Source: Neptunicoccus cionae
GTDB lineage: Bacteria; Pseudomonadota; Alphaproteobacteria; Rhodobacterales; Rhodobacteraceae
NCBI RefSeq assembly: GCF_002860325.1
Contig: NZ_PKOJ01000002.1
Location: forward strand, 434,001-498,000
Reading direction: 5' to 3'
Length of the DNA stretch: 64,000 nt
Shown here: positions 17,898 to 27,471 of the stretch, in pieces
Numbering within the stretch: the stretch's first letter is position 1
Layout: the number at the start of each line of letters is the position of its first letter
Translations under genes and position numbers: made by a program
The notes under the pieces: generated by a model
Told to the model about the DNA's origin: nothing
The model's database searches: none
What the model saw: only the letters and a program-made list of their open reading frames with translations

Positions 17898-20800
17898 TCT
17901 GCCGTGCTCCTTCTTTGTCCAGAAATACCGGATCGACGATTTTGGCGTTTATGGTGGTGCCGTCGGTGCGGGCAAACATGATCGTGTCGCCCATGCGTTC
18001 AGGCCCGTCCTCGACCAGCCCCATCGCGATGGACCGCTTCAGTGTCGGGGAATAATAGGTCGATGTAATCCGCCCGATCATGTTCTTCACCCCGTTGGCC
18101 CGCGTGGTGCCATCCACCGCATAAGCGCCGTCCGGGATCACTACCGAGGGATCTTCGGTTTCAAGCCCCACCAGTCGCCAGCGTTTCGGGTCCACCATAT
18201 GGGGACGCTGTTGGGCGCGTTTGCCAAGGAAGTCTTCCTTCTTTTTGGAAATCGCCCAGTTCAGCCCCAGATCCTGCGGAATAACAGTACCGTCAGTTTC
18301 ATCCCCGATCATGATGAAGCCTTTCTCTGCCCGCATCACGTGTAGGGCTTCGGTGCCATATGGGGTGATGCCGAATTCCTTGCCAGCGGCAAGGGCAGCA
18401 TCCCAGAACGCCTGTCCTTGTGCAGCGGGAACGGCGACCTCGTAGGACAACTCTCCCGAGAAGGAAATCCGGTAGGGCCGTGCCTTGATGCCCGCGATTT
18501 CCCCGTCAGCAAAGGCCATGAACGGCAGCGCTTCGGCGCTCAGGTCCATATCGGTGCCCATCTTCTCCAACACCTTGCGGGCGTTGGGGCCGACGATACC
18601 GATCTGCGCATATTGCTCGGTCACATTGGCGGTGTAGACCTTCCAGTCCCACCATTCCGTTTGCAGCCATTCTTCCATCCATGCGTGGATGCGATCCGAC
18701 CCGCCGGATGTGGTGTGACACAGGAAAGTATCCTCATCCAACCGCGCGACAACACCGTCATCAGACAGGAACCCGTTTTCCGAACACATCAGACCATAGC
18801 GGCAGCGGCCAACTTTGAGCGTGCTCATCATGTTGGTGTAAAGCATGTCGAGGAACTTGCCCGCGTCCGGCCCTTTGACGATGATCTTGCCAAGGGTCGA
18901 GGCATCTAGGATCGACACGCTGTTGCGGGTTTGCAGGATTTCGCGGTTTACCGCTTCTTTCACGCTCTCGCCTGCTTGCTGGTAGCAATAGGGCCGGCGC
19001 CAGTCCGCCACAGGTTCCCAGACACCGCCGTTGCTGTCAGTCCAGTCGTGCATCGGCGTGCGCCGCAACACTTTGAACAGACCACCGCGGGCCTCGCCTG
19101 CGATAGCGCCCATCGAAATCGGGTGATAGGGCGGACGGAAGGTTGTGGTACCCACCTGCGGAATTTCCGCGTTCAGACTGTCCGCCAGAACCGCCAGACC
19201 GTTGATGTTAGAAAGTTTCCCCTGATCGGTCGCCATGCCAAGCGTGGTGTAACGCTTCGTGTGTTCAACGCTTTCATAGCCTTCCTGTGCCGCCAGGCGC
19301 ACATCCGACACTTTCACGTCGTTCTGATAGTCAAGGAAGGTTTTCATTTGCAGTTTCTTGTTCTGACCCTGAGGCATGGACCAGACCGCAAGGATCGGGC
19401 CTTCGGCCTCGGACTCGGCCAGGGGTGCGGCATCGTCTTTGGCGTCAAAACCGGCCTCTGATGCGGCCTGCGCCCCAACGGCGTGACCGTCAGCAATGGC
19501 AGCAGCGGCGTCGAGATGGCCGTTGGCGGTACCAGCGACCAGAACAAACCCTTCCCCGTCTGCACCCAATGGCGGGCGGGAAGGATCGGGCCGGAACATG
19601 GCCATTTCGCTGTCCCAGTTCAGCTTGCCGCCGCAATGGGACCACAGATGCACCACCGGAGACCAGCCGCCGGACATGGCAACCGCATCACAGTCCAGCT
19701 CGTCTGTTTTAGTGCCCTCGCCCGACTGCTTGCACAGTCCAACCGAGGTGACTTTCTTATTGCCATAGACCGAGGAAATCGCGGTTCCGGTTTCAACGCG
19801 GATACCCATTGCGCGGGCTTTTTCAACCAGCGGGCCGGTCGCCGTGCTGCGGGCGTCGATCACCGCAGGCACGTCAAGTCCCGCCTCTTTCAGCGCGATG
19901 GCGGTGCGATAGGCGTCGTCGTTGTTGGTGGCAACCACCACACCATCCCCGACAGATACGCCGTGGTTGATCATGTAATCGCGCACGGCACCTGCCAGCA
20001 TCACGCCGGGCACATCGTTGCCCGCAAAGGACAGCGGACGCTCGATCGCGCCGGTTGCGGTCAGAATGCGCTTGGCACGGATCCGCCACAGACGATGGCG
20101 CGGCCCTGCAATTTCGGGCGCGTGATCGGTCAGACGCTCGTAGCCGAGCGCATAGCCGTGGTCATAGACCCCTGCCCCCATCGTGCGGGTGCGGATGGTT
20201 ACGTTTTCCATGCTGTCCAGTGCTGCAACCGTCGCGTCGATCCAGTCCTGTGCCGGCTTGCCTTCAATCGTCACACCGTCCACAGGGGCACGGCCGCCAA
20301 AGTGGTTTTCCTGCTCCAGCAGCAGAACTTTGGCACCGGATTTCCCCGCTTGAAGGGCGGCGGCCAGCCCTGCAATCCCGCCGCCAATCACCAGCACATC
20401 GCAATGGGCGTAGAAGTATTCATAACGGTCCGCATCCCGCTCCTCGGGATCGGGGGCCGCGCCAAGACCGGCGGCTTTACGGATCACAGGCTCAAACACA
20501 TGTTTCCATGCGAAAGACGGCGCCATGAAGGTCTTGTAATAAAAACCGGCGGGGAAAAAGCGGGTCATCACGCGGTTCACGCCGCCCACATCAAATTCAA
20601 GGCTCGGCCAGTGGTTCTGGGATTTCGCTGTCAGACCGTTGAACAGTTCGGTGGTGGTGGCCCGCTGGTTGGGTTCGTATTTGCCGCCCTGCCCCAAGCC
20701 GACCAATGCGTTTGGTTCTTCGGGGCCGGAAGCCACAATGCCCCGTGGCCGGTGGTATTTGAACGACCGCCCGACCAGCATTTCACCATTGGCAAGGAGT

Positions 20801-20913
20801 GCCGAGGCAAGAGTGTCCCCCTTGAAGCCGTTCAGCCGCTTGCCGTTCCAGTTGAACTCCAGTCGCATGCTGCGATCAATCAGACGGCCGTGGTTTTGCA
20901 AACGTGTGCTCAT
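17890..20913 (-). CDS. soxA: Sarcosine oxidase alpha subunit
   Basis: A 1007-residue protein. The start at 20913 (MSTRLQNHGRL) follows GAGG at good spacing and matches the family start; an upstream in-frame start overlaps soxD. The N-terminus has a small domain with KGDTLASALLANG. A dinucleotide-binding segment DVLVIGGGIAG sits at residues 172-182 and holds NAD. The C-terminal 400 residues form an aminomethyltransferase (GcvT-like) domain that passes the methyl carbon to tetrahydrofolate. The enzyme oxidises sarcosine to glycine, peroxide and methylene-folate (or formaldehyde). It is flanked by soxD and soxG. Confidence 0.96.
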   Translation of the reverse strand: MSTRLQNHGRLIDRSMRLEFNWNGKRLNGFKGDTLASALLANGEMLVGRSFKYHRPRGIVASGPEEPNALVGLGQGGKYEPNQRATTTELFNGLTAKSQNHWPSLEFDVGGVNRVMTRFFPAGFYYKTFMAPSFAWKHVFEPVIRKAAGLGAAPDPEERDADRYEYFYAHCDVLVIGGGIAGLAAALQAGKSGAKVLLLEQENHFGGRAPVDGVTIEGKPAQDWIDATVAALDSMENVTIRTRTMGAGVYDHGYALGYERLTDHAPEIAGPRHRLWRIRAKRILTATGAIERPLSFAGNDVPGVMLAGAVRDYMINHGVSVGDGVVVATNNDDAYRTAIALKEAGLDVPAVIDARSTATGPLVEKARAMGIRVETGTAISSVYGNKKVTSVGLCKQSGEGTKTDELDCDAVAMSGGWSPVVHLWSHCGGKLNWDSEMAMFRPDPSRPPLGADGEGFVLVAGTANGHLDAAAAIADGHAVGAQAASEAGFDAKDDAAPLAESEAEGPILAVWSMPQGQNKKLQMKTFLDYQNDVKVSDVRLAAQEGYESVEHTKRYTTLGMATDQGKLSNINGLAVLADSLNAEIPQVGTTTFRPPYHPISMGAIAGEARGGLFKVLRRTPMHDWTDSNGGVWEPVADWRRPYCYQQAGESVKEAVNREILQTRNSVSILDASTLGKIIVKGPDAGKFLDMLYTNMMSTLKVGRCRYGLMCSENGFLSDDGVVARLDEDTFLCHTTSGGSDRIHAWMEEWLQTEWWDWKVYTANVTEQYAQIGIVGPNARKVLEKMGTDMDLSAEALPFMAFADGEIAGIKARPYRISFSGELSYEVAVPAAQGQAFWDAALAAGKEFGITPYGTEALHVMRAEKGFIMIGDETDGTVIPQDLGLNWAISKKKEDFLGKRAQQRPHMVDPKRWRLVGLETEDPSVVIPDGAYAVDGTTRANGVKNMIGRITSTYYSPTLKRSIAMGLVEDGPERMGDTIMFARTDGTTINAKIVDPVFLDKEGARQNV

Positions 20914-20980
20914 GTTCGAACCTCGCGAGTGTTGCGGGGGCAGAAGCCTCCGGCGGGGATATTGAGGGCCAGAAGAAGGC

Positions 20981-21307
20981 TCATTTGCTGAATCCTTCAA
21001 AGTCAGGGCATTTCTGTTTGATCTTTTCGATCAGTTCAGCCGGTGGCTCTGTGGTTTGGGCCGGATAGGTACCGAAAACTTCCAGAGTGGTCGTGCAACG
21101 GGCGGCATGGAACCACTTGCCGCAGCCGTAACTGTGACGCCAGCGTTCAAAATGCACGCCCCGCGCGTTCTTGCGCATAAACAGGTAGTTCTCAAAATCC
21201 GCGTCAGAGGATCCGGCGCCAAAACGGGTCAGATGCGCTTCGCCCCCCGCAGACAGTTCGGTCTCGTCCGCAGCAATGCCGCAATTCGGGCAGGTCAGGA
21301 TCAGCAT
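20981..21307 (-). CDS. soxD: Sarcosine oxidase delta subunit
   Basis: A 108-residue zinc protein with Cys6 and Cys9 (CPNC) and then His58 and Cys62 (HSYGC), the four expected zinc ligands of the delta subunit. It also has FENYLFMRKNARGVHFERWRH, a region strongly conserved in this small subunit. The start at 21307 has AAGGAGTG upstream. It lies 67 bases ahead of soxA and 67 after soxB. Confidence 0.95.
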   Translation of the reverse strand: MLILTCPNCGIAADETELSAGGEAHLTRFGAGSSDADFENYLFMRKNARGVHFERWRHSYGCGKWFHAARCTTTLEVFGTYPAQTTEPPAELIEKIKQKCPDFEGFSK

Positions 21308-21374
21308 GGAGTCACTCCTTTACGAATGGACGTGGATTGTGCGCGGGCAGCGGCTGCGTTGGGTTGCTTATCCA

Positions 21375-22622
21375 TTAGTGCGCCACCCCTGCTGCGACGC
21401 TTTCGTCGATGAAGCGGCCCTCAATGAAGCGGTCCATGCCAAAGGGCGCGGCCAGTTCCCCCGGCTCGCCCTTGGCGATGGTTTCTGCGAAAGCCCAGCC
21501 GGAACCGGGAATAGCCTTGAACCCGCCGGTGCCCCAGCCGCAGTTTATGAACGTGTTGCCAAGGGGCGTTTTACCGATGATCGGAGAGCGGTCCCCCGTC
21601 ACATCTACAATCCCGCCCCACTGGCGCAGCATTTTAAGGCGTGAAATCATCGGGAAGGTTTCCACCAGCGCGCGGACGGTTTCCTCGATGTGATGGAAGC
21701 TGCCGCGCTGTGTGTAGTTGTTGAACCCGTCTGTGCCGCCGCCGATAACCATTTCGCCTTTGTCGGACTGGGACATGTAACCGTGCACGGTATTCGCCAT
21801 GATCACCACATCCATACAGGGTTTAATGGGCTCGGACACCAAGGCTTGCAGCGCGACGGATTCCAGCGGAATGCGGAAACCGGCCATATCGGCCAGCGCA
21901 CTGGCGTTGCCCGCAACCACCATGCCGAGTTTCTTACAACCGATCCGGCCCTTGGTGGTTTCAACGCCCGTGACCTTGCCGTTTTCCCGATGCACGCCCG
22001 TGACTTCACATTTCTGGATGATGTGCATTCCCATATCCGAACAGGCGCGTGCATAGCCCCAAGCCACAGCATCGTGCCGTGCTGTACCGCCGCGCGGCTG
22101 CCAGAGTGCGCCGAGCACCGGATAACGCGGCCCTTTGAGTTCGATGATCGGACAAAGTTCTTTAACCTTTTCAGGACCGATAAATTCAGTTGCGACGCCT
22201 TGCAGTGCATTGGCGTGAGCGGTGCGCTGGTATCCGCGGATTTCATGTTCGGTCTGCGCCAGCATCATCACACCGCGCGGGCTGAACATCACGTTATAGT
22301 TCAGGTCCTGCGACATGGTTTCATAAAGCGAGCGGGCCTTTTCATAGATCGCCGCCGAAGGGTCCTGCAAATAGTTCGAGCGGATAATCGTAGTGTTCCG
22401 CCCCGTGTTGCCTCCGCCAAGCCAGCCCTTTTCGATGATTGCCACATTGGTGATGCCGAAGTTCTTGCCCAGATAATAAGCTGTAGCCAGACCATGCCCG
22501 CCCGCGCCGACAATGATCACGTCATATTCGCTCTTGGGCTCTGGTGAGGCCCATGCCCGCTCCCAGCCCGAATGGTATCGGGCGGCTTCACGGGCGATAG
22601 CAAAGGCTGAATAGCGTCTCAT
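21375..22622 (-). CDS. soxB: Sarcosine oxidase beta subunit
   Basis: A 415-residue flavoprotein of the DAO family. The FAD-binding segment DVIIVGAGGHGLATAYYLG starts at residue 34. The segment GGTARHDAVAWG contains His183, the likely site of covalent FMN attachment seen in tetrameric sarcosine oxidases. Near the C-terminus is GWGTGGFKAIPGSGW, a family signature. This subunit holds the sarcosine dehydrogenation site. It is first in the minus-strand operon soxB-D-A-G, with GGAG ahead of its start, and is divergent from ccmI across 231 bases. Confidence 0.96.
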   Translation of the reverse strand: MRRYSAFAIAREAARYHSGWERAWASPEPKSEYDVIIVGAGGHGLATAYYLGKNFGITNVAIIEKGWLGGGNTGRNTTIIRSNYLQDPSAAIYEKARSLYETMSQDLNYNVMFSPRGVMMLAQTEHEIRGYQRTAHANALQGVATEFIGPEKVKELCPIIELKGPRYPVLGALWQPRGGTARHDAVAWGYARACSDMGMHIIQKCEVTGVHRENGKVTGVETTKGRIGCKKLGMVVAGNASALADMAGFRIPLESVALQALVSEPIKPCMDVVIMANTVHGYMSQSDKGEMVIGGGTDGFNNYTQRGSFHHIEETVRALVETFPMISRLKMLRQWGGIVDVTGDRSPIIGKTPLGNTFINCGWGTGGFKAIPGSGWAFAETIAKGEPGELAAPFGMDRFIEGRFIDESVAAGVAH

Positions 22623-22709
22623 AGGGTGAACTCCGGTCAGGTGGCGGGGGCTTGGGGCCTGACGAGAGAGGCCCTTTCCTCCGGTTTTGCTGTTTTAGCA
22701 CATTTGCAG

Positions 22710-22746
22710 GATTTTACCTGCGACATGTGACACCGATTTTCCGACA
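22710..22746. promoter_or_regulatory. Direct-repeat element in soxB-ccmI gap
   Basis: GATTTTACCTGCGACA (22710-22725) and GATTTTCCGACA (22735-22746) form an imperfect direct repeat offset by 25 bases, with a TGACA between them. The position, about 100 bases upstream of soxB, suits an activator site for methylamine catabolism genes. The regulator is unknown and the call is tentative. Confidence 0.3.
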
Positions 22747-22853
22747 ATCCGGCATTTTCGCTGCCCTGCGCCATGATCTCGCAGCTTAATGATTTGTGCT
22801 TGGGCGGTCTGCAAGGTATTCGGGGCAGGTAATTTGTGAAAGGATGCACGCTC

Positions 22854-24059
22854 ATGTTCTGGCTTGTAACTGCTGGGGTTATTGTCTTGGTGGCTGTGCC
22901 AATGGGGCGCGTGATCCTGACACGGCGCGGAACTGTGGCAACCGCAGGCGCGCGGGATATCGGGGTTTACAAGGATCAACTGGCAGAGGTCGAGCGGGAT
23001 CTTGCCCGCGGGGTGCTCGCCCCTGCCGAAGCCGAGGCCGCGCGCACGGAAGTCGCACGCCGGTTGCTGGCTGCCGACCGTCGGGTGCAATCCGGAACGC
23101 CGGACGGCAATTCCGAACGGGGGCCGGCGGCGCTGCCGCTCGGCCTGATCGGGCTGGCCTTGGCGGGATCGGTCTGGCTGTACCTTGAAATCGGGCGTCC
23201 CGGAATGCCTGACATGCCGCTTCAGGCGCGGATCGAAGCAGCACAACAGGCACGGGAAAACCGTCCCGACCAGTTGAGCGCCGAGGCCACATCGCCTCCC
23301 CTTCCTGTCGAAGTCGATCCGGCCCACGCCGAACTGGTGGAAAAATTGCGCGAAGCGCTGGCGCAAAATCCCGACGATGCCACAGGGCTGCGATTGCTGG
23401 TGGACAATGAAGCACGGCTTGGCAATCTGGCCGCCGCACGGGCCGCGCAACAGCAGCTGATGGGCGTGCTCGGGGATCAGGCGAAAGGGTCGGATTACAC
23501 CGATCTTGGCGAAATCATGATCCTTGCGGCTGGTGGGTATGTATCGCCAGAAGCCGAACAGGCGCTGGTACAGGCGCTGAATGCCAACCCCACCGACCAG
23601 CGGGCGCGGTATTATTCCGGCCTGTCGCTTGCTCAAACCGGCCGCCCCGATGTGGCCTACCGGATGTGGATGGGCCTGTTACAGGAAAGCCCGCCGGATG
23701 CGCCGTGGGTGCCTCTGATCCGCGGGCAGATCTACGATGTGGCCCGTGCTGCCGGTATTGCACCACCCGATCTGGATGCGCCGGGGCCGGATGCGCAAAC
23801 GATTGAAGACGCACAGAACCTGAGCGAGGAAGACCGTAATGCAATGATTGCGGGTATGGTTTCAGGCTTGGCAGAGCGGCTGGCGACTGAAGGGGGAACA
23901 GCAGCGGAATGGGCACGTCTGATCCGCGCTTACGGCGTGCTTGGCGAAACTGCACAGGCCAGTGCGATCTGGAAAGAGGCGCAAACCACATTTGCCAACA
24001 GCCCTGAATCGCTCGATCTGTTGCGCGCTGCGGCACAGGATGCAGAGGTCTCCCAATGA
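22854..24059 (+). CDS. ccmI: Cytochrome c biogenesis protein CcmI
   Basis: A 401-residue membrane protein. It begins MFWLVTAGVIVLVAVPMGRVIL, the first of two membrane spans, followed by the characteristic cytoplasmic segment RDIGVYKDQLAEVERDLARGVL and a second span near residue 90-105 (PLGLIGLALAGSVWLYL). The rest is a periplasmic TPR domain. CcmI carries apocytochrome c to the CcmFH haem ligation complex. The ATG at 22854 has AAGGA nine bases upstream; a GTG at 22836 is an alternative. Its last four bases overlap the ruvX start. No other ccm genes are nearby. Confidence 0.92.
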   Translation: MFWLVTAGVIVLVAVPMGRVILTRRGTVATAGARDIGVYKDQLAEVERDLARGVLAPAEAEAARTEVARRLLAADRRVQSGTPDGNSERGPAALPLGLIGLALAGSVWLYLEIGRPGMPDMPLQARIEAAQQARENRPDQLSAEATSPPLPVEVDPAHAELVEKLREALAQNPDDATGLRLLVDNEARLGNLAAARAAQQQLMGVLGDQAKGSDYTDLGEIMILAAGGYVSPEAEQALVQALNANPTDQRARYYSGLSLAQTGRPDVAYRMWMGLLQESPPDAPWVPLIRGQIYDVARAAGIAPPDLDAPGPDAQTIEDAQNLSEEDRNAMIAGMVSGLAERLATEGGTAAEWARLIRAYGVLGETAQASAIWKEAQTTFANSPESLDLLRAAAQDAEVSQ

Positions 24060-24538
24060 GTAACCCTTATGAAACCGCCGAAGCGTTTCTGGAACAGGTC
24101 AGGCCAAATGCACCGCTGCTGGGGCTGGACCTTGGTGATAAGACCATCGGCGTGGCGGTCTCCGATGTTTTCTGGTCCATCTCCACCCCGCGCGACACCA
24201 TCCGGCGCAAGAAATTCGGGGTTGATGCGACAGCGTTGGAGGCGATCATCGACAGCACCAGTGCGATCGGTCTTGTTCTGGGCCTGCCACGCAACATGGA
24301 CGGAACCGAAGGCCCCCGCTGCCAGTCCACGCGGGCCTTCGCACGCAATTTTCTGGCCCGCCGCGATCTGCCGATCCTGCTTTGGGACGAGCGTCTTTCA
24401 AGCGTTGCCGCTGAACGCGCCCTGATAGAAGCCGATACATCCCGTGCCAAACGGGCCGGATTGATTGACCACGTCGCCGCCGGTTATATCCTGCAAGGCG
24501 CACTCGACCGGTTTTCCCATATCCGGAGGGCCGGTTGA
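24056..24538 (+). CDS. ruvX: Putative Holliday junction resolvase RuvX (YqgF)
   Basis: A 160-residue protein of the YqgF RNase H-like fold, with LLGLDLGDKTIGVAVSD at the N-terminus (first catalytic Asp), GLVLGLPRNMDGTEGP in the middle, and LLWDERLSSVAAERAL and DHVAAGYILQGAL toward the end. Members of this family are needed for pre-16S rRNA 5' end maturation in several bacteria and were first proposed as resolvases. ATGA overlap with ccmI and TGATG overlap with the next gene indicate a coupled three-gene unit. Confidence 0.93.
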   Translation: MSNPYETAEAFLEQVRPNAPLLGLDLGDKTIGVAVSDVFWSISTPRDTIRRKKFGVDATALEAIIDSTSAIGLVLGLPRNMDGTEGPRCQSTRAFARNFLARRDLPILLWDERLSSVAAERALIEADTSRAKRAGLIDHVAAGYILQGALDRFSHIRRAG

Positions 24539-24756
24539 TGGATGAAGTCTGGAAACGCAACGAGATCGACAGTCCCTGCGTCAAAATCTGCGTCGTCCAC
24601 CCCGAAGCCCGTCTGTGCATTGGCTGCCACCGGACAATCGACGAAATTGCCCAGTGGTCAAAAATGAGTGACGAAGACCGCACCCGGGTGAAAGCGGAAC
24701 TGCCGGCGCGCGCGTCCCAACTGCGGGGTAAAAGACGCGGGCGCAAACGGGAATGA
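24538..24756 (+). CDS. DUF1289-family small zinc-binding-like protein
   Basis: A 72-residue protein with the DUF1289 signature SPCVKIC, then LCIGCHRTIDEI, giving four cysteines (C-x3-C-x8-C-x2-C) likely to bind a metal, followed by the conserved WSKMSDEDR. A basic tail (GKRRGRKRE) ends it. Function is unknown. The ATG at 24538 overlaps the ruvX stop by one base; GGAGGG lies eight bases upstream. A TTG one codon earlier is possible. Confidence 0.9.
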   Translation: MDEVWKRNEIDSPCVKICVVHPEARLCIGCHRTIDEIAQWSKMSDEDRTRVKAELPARASQLRGKRRGRKRE

Positions 24757-24852
24757 CCACCCGCCGTCCCTCTTGTTAAACCTTAAGGTGACAAACTGTT
24801 AAAATTAACCTAACATTCCACATATTGAGTGCATTGATTAAGGGCATACACT

Positions 24853-25545
24853 ATGCGGTGGGTATATCTGGCCATTTTGGTCATATTGGGCATCGTGTTC
24901 CTCAGAACGGATGTGCAGTTGGTGGACCTGATACTGGACACCAACCTGAAGTGGTCCGCTATAGCTTTGATTTTCCTGATCGGGCTGGTGATCGGTCAGA
25001 TCCTGCGCAACAAACCTTCAAAAGGAAACACGCTGCGCTATGCGGGTTGGGGATTGTTCGTAACCATTTTCCTTGGATTGCTGGAGTATTCGGTAGAATG
25101 GCAACGGGAGACCCTACTGGCACGAAACGAGACGATCATCCTGTCAGCCGCCTCTCTGGAAACTGTTTCGCAACATTACATCACCGCGCAAAACGGGCTT
25201 TATTCTACACCCGTCTCATTCAATGGGGCGGCGTCCGAAGCCCTGATTGACACTGGTGCGTCGCTGGTGCTGGTCAATTTTAAGACGGCACAGGCGGCTG
25301 GTATCGACATGGAAGCGCTGGTGTTTGACACACGGGTCACAACCGCTTCCGGTCCGCTTGATATCGCATTGGTGACGCTAGACGAAGTTCGGGTCGGGGA
25401 TACGATCCGCGTGCGCAAGGTAGAAGCTGCCGTCACGCCTGAAGGATTACGCCATTCCAATCTGATCGGCAGCAGTTTCCTGTCCAAACTGGATGAAACC
25501 GTTGTGCGGAAGGACAAGATGATCCTCACCCAAACGCACCGCTAG
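24853..25545 (+). CDS. Membrane-anchored retropepsin-like aspartic protease (TIGR02281 type)
   Basis: A 230-residue protein with three N-terminal hydrophobic segments (about residues 3-18, 36-50 and 62-79) and a C-terminal clan AA aspartic protease domain. The active site is LIDTGAS at residues 131-137 (Asp133), and NLIGSSFLSKL near residue 205 is the matching flap/Gly region. It resembles the alphaproteobacterial family TIGR02281, whose members act as dimers with one Asp each. Substrates are unknown. It lies 96 bases after the DUF1289 gene in the same direction. Confidence 0.9.
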   Translation: MRWVYLAILVILGIVFLRTDVQLVDLILDTNLKWSAIALIFLIGLVIGQILRNKPSKGNTLRYAGWGLFVTIFLGLLEYSVEWQRETLLARNETIILSAASLETVSQHYITAQNGLYSTPVSFNGAASEALIDTGASLVLVNFKTAQAAGIDMEALVFDTRVTTASGPLDIALVTLDEVRVGDTIRVRKVEAAVTPEGLRHSNLIGSSFLSKLDETVVRKDKMILTQTHR

Positions 25546-25582
25546 TCTGACGACTGGCTTGCGGAAAACCGTGGGGGCCTGA

Positions 25583-26407
25583 TTAGCCGAAATAGACTTT
25601 GCGCAGCATGTTAAGCGCAACCAGCAGCAGGAAGAAAGCGAAGACCCGTTTCAGTGGTTTCGGATCCATCGCATGGGCTATCTTTACCCCCAAAGGTGCA
25701 GTCAGCAGGGTCATGCAAATGATCAGCAGAAATGCCGGAATATTAACGTAACCAATTGTGTAGGGCGGTAAATTTACCGGATCGGGATGGCCAAGCAGAA
25801 AGCCGATAACCGAAGGCACAGCAATGACCAGACCGAAGCCCGCCGCTGTGGCCACTGCACGGTGGATCGGCACACCAAACAAAGTCATCGTCGGCACACC
25901 AAAGCTGCCCCCGCCGATCCCCATCAGCACTGACATAAAGCCCATAGTTGCAGACAGCAGGCTTTGGACAATACCGCGTGGCATTTGCTCGCCCAGCCGC
26001 CAGTGCGCCTTGCCGAACGCGAGATAGAGACCGATCACGATGCCAAGGCAACCGAATATCACCATCAACTGGGTCGACCGCAAACCGGTCGCGACCAAGA
26101 CACCGATCACAGCCCCCACAGCAATGCCGGGCGCCCATCCTCGCAAAATGCTCCAGTCCACAGCGCCTTTTTTGTTGTGGGATTGAACCGAGCGTATGGA
26201 CGTAAAGACGATTGTGGCCAGAGAGGTCGCCAGACAAATCTGCATCAGATGCGCGTTGTCATACCCGAGCCCCGAAAAAGCATAATAGAAGGCCGGCACA
26301 AGAATAATGCCGCCCCCCACCCCGAGAAGTCCGGCCAGAACTCCGGCGAAACCGCCGATTCCCATGAGTAGTACGATCATCGGCAGCAGGGTGGACAGTT
26401 CGGGCAT
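25583..26407 (-). CDS. TauE/SafE-family membrane permease
   Basis: A 274-residue protein with about eight membrane spans. The N-terminal GFAGVLAGLLGVGGGIILVPAF and the internal copy SVLMGIGGGSFGVPTMTLFG are the paired signatures of TauE/SafE (sulfite exporter) proteins. Family members move small anions such as sulfite, sulfoacetate or related organosulfonates; the substrate here cannot be inferred, as no sulfonate genes are adjacent. It lies 62 bases downstream of dusA on the same strand and could be read through from it. Confidence 0.92.
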   Translation of the reverse strand: MPELSTLLPMIVLLMGIGGFAGVLAGLLGVGGGIILVPAFYYAFSGLGYDNAHLMQICLATSLATIVFTSIRSVQSHNKKGAVDWSILRGWAPGIAVGAVIGVLVATGLRSTQLMVIFGCLGIVIGLYLAFGKAHWRLGEQMPRGIVQSLLSATMGFMSVLMGIGGGSFGVPTMTLFGVPIHRAVATAAGFGLVIAVPSVIGFLLGHPDPVNLPPYTIGYVNIPAFLLIICMTLLTAPLGVKIAHAMDPKPLKRVFAFFLLLVALNMLRKVYFG

Positions 26408-26469
26408 ATTCTCGCTTTCCAGTCAGGTCGACTTTGGATAGCGCCGTTCCTGTCCGGATTAAAGCGTTT

Positions 26470-27471
26470 TCACGCAGCCGATTGCGTCAGATGCGATAGC
26501 GCCTGCTCGACCACCTCCGGTCCGGCCCCCGGCTTGTGGGCCTGCTCGGACAGGGTGCGCCGCCACTGCCGTGCGCCGGCCCGCCCTGCAAACAGCCCCA
26601 ACATGTGCCGCGTAATCTGGTTAAGCCGCCCGCCTCTGGCAAGGTGATCCTCGATATAGGGCAGCATACCGGCCACGGCATCCTCTGCCGTAGTGTCGGC
26701 AACATCTCCGAACACGCGGCGGTCTGCTGTTGCAAGAATATCCGTGGGCGTGTGATAGGCGGCACGCCCGATCATCGCCCCGTCCAGTCCTCGGTTAATA
26801 TGCTCAAGGGCGGTATCCAGATCCGCAATTCCACCGTTTAGGATGATTTCCAGCTCAGGAAAATCGGCTTTCATCCGGTGCACCAGTTCGTAGTCCAGTG
26901 GTGGGATATCTCTATTTTCTTTCGGGCTTAACCCATCAAGCCACGCCATTCTTGCATGAATTGTGAAAGAATTGATTCCCCGCCCTGCGAGAGTATCCAG
27001 GAATTCCGGCAGAATTTCTGACGGGATTTGATCATCCACGCCGATGCGGCATTTCACCGTGATCTTGGCGCCGGTAGACGCCTCAATCATGGCCTGCACA
27101 CAATCGGCCACCAAAGCAGGTTCCTTCATCAAACATGCGCCGAACTTCCCAGACTGGACGCGATCCGACGGGCAACCGACATTCAGGTTCACCTCTCCAT
27201 AGCCGAAGTCACACCCCACCCGTGTTGCCTGTGCCAGTTGTGCAGGATCAGAGCCCCCCAACTGCAAGGCTACCGGATGCTCTGCCGGATCAAACCCGAG
27301 CAAACGATCCACATCCCCGTGAATCACAGCCGGCGCTGTCACCATCTCGGTATAAAGCAGCGTGCGTTTGGACAACAATCTGTGCAAATAACGACAATGC
27401 CGGTCCGTCCAATCCATCATCGGAGCCACGGACAGGCGGGACGCTGGGATTACGTTTGCGGTCAGGGTCAT
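26470..27471 (-). CDS. dusA: tRNA-dihydrouridine(20/20a) synthase DusA
   Basis: A 333-residue flavin enzyme. It has the FMN-binding start VAPMMDWTDRHCRYLHRLLS, the catalytic Cys100 in NVGCPSDRVQSGKFGACLM, and KCRIGVDD and HARMAWLDGLSPKENRDIPPLDY, the last being specific to the DusA branch. It reduces uridine to dihydrouridine in the tRNA D-loop. No strong ribosome binding site precedes the start at 27471. Confidence 0.95.
   Translation of the reverse strand: MTLTANVIPASRLSVAPMMDWTDRHCRYLHRLLSKRTLLYTEMVTAPAVIHGDVDRLLGFDPAEHPVALQLGGSDPAQLAQATRVGCDFGYGEVNLNVGCPSDRVQSGKFGACLMKEPALVADCVQAMIEASTGAKITVKCRIGVDDQIPSEILPEFLDTLAGRGINSFTIHARMAWLDGLSPKENRDIPPLDYELVHRMKADFPELEIILNGGIADLDTALEHINRGLDGAMIGRAAYHTPTDILATADRRVFGDVADTTAEDAVAGMLPYIEDHLARGGRLNQITRHMLGLFAGRAGARQWRRTLSEQAHKPGAGPEVVEQALSHLTQSAA

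Noticed and set aside
19483-20991. A 502-codon open frame on the plus strand
   Set aside because: It runs antisense through soxA, has no family resemblance and no ribosome binding site; high-GC codon use on the real strand creates it.
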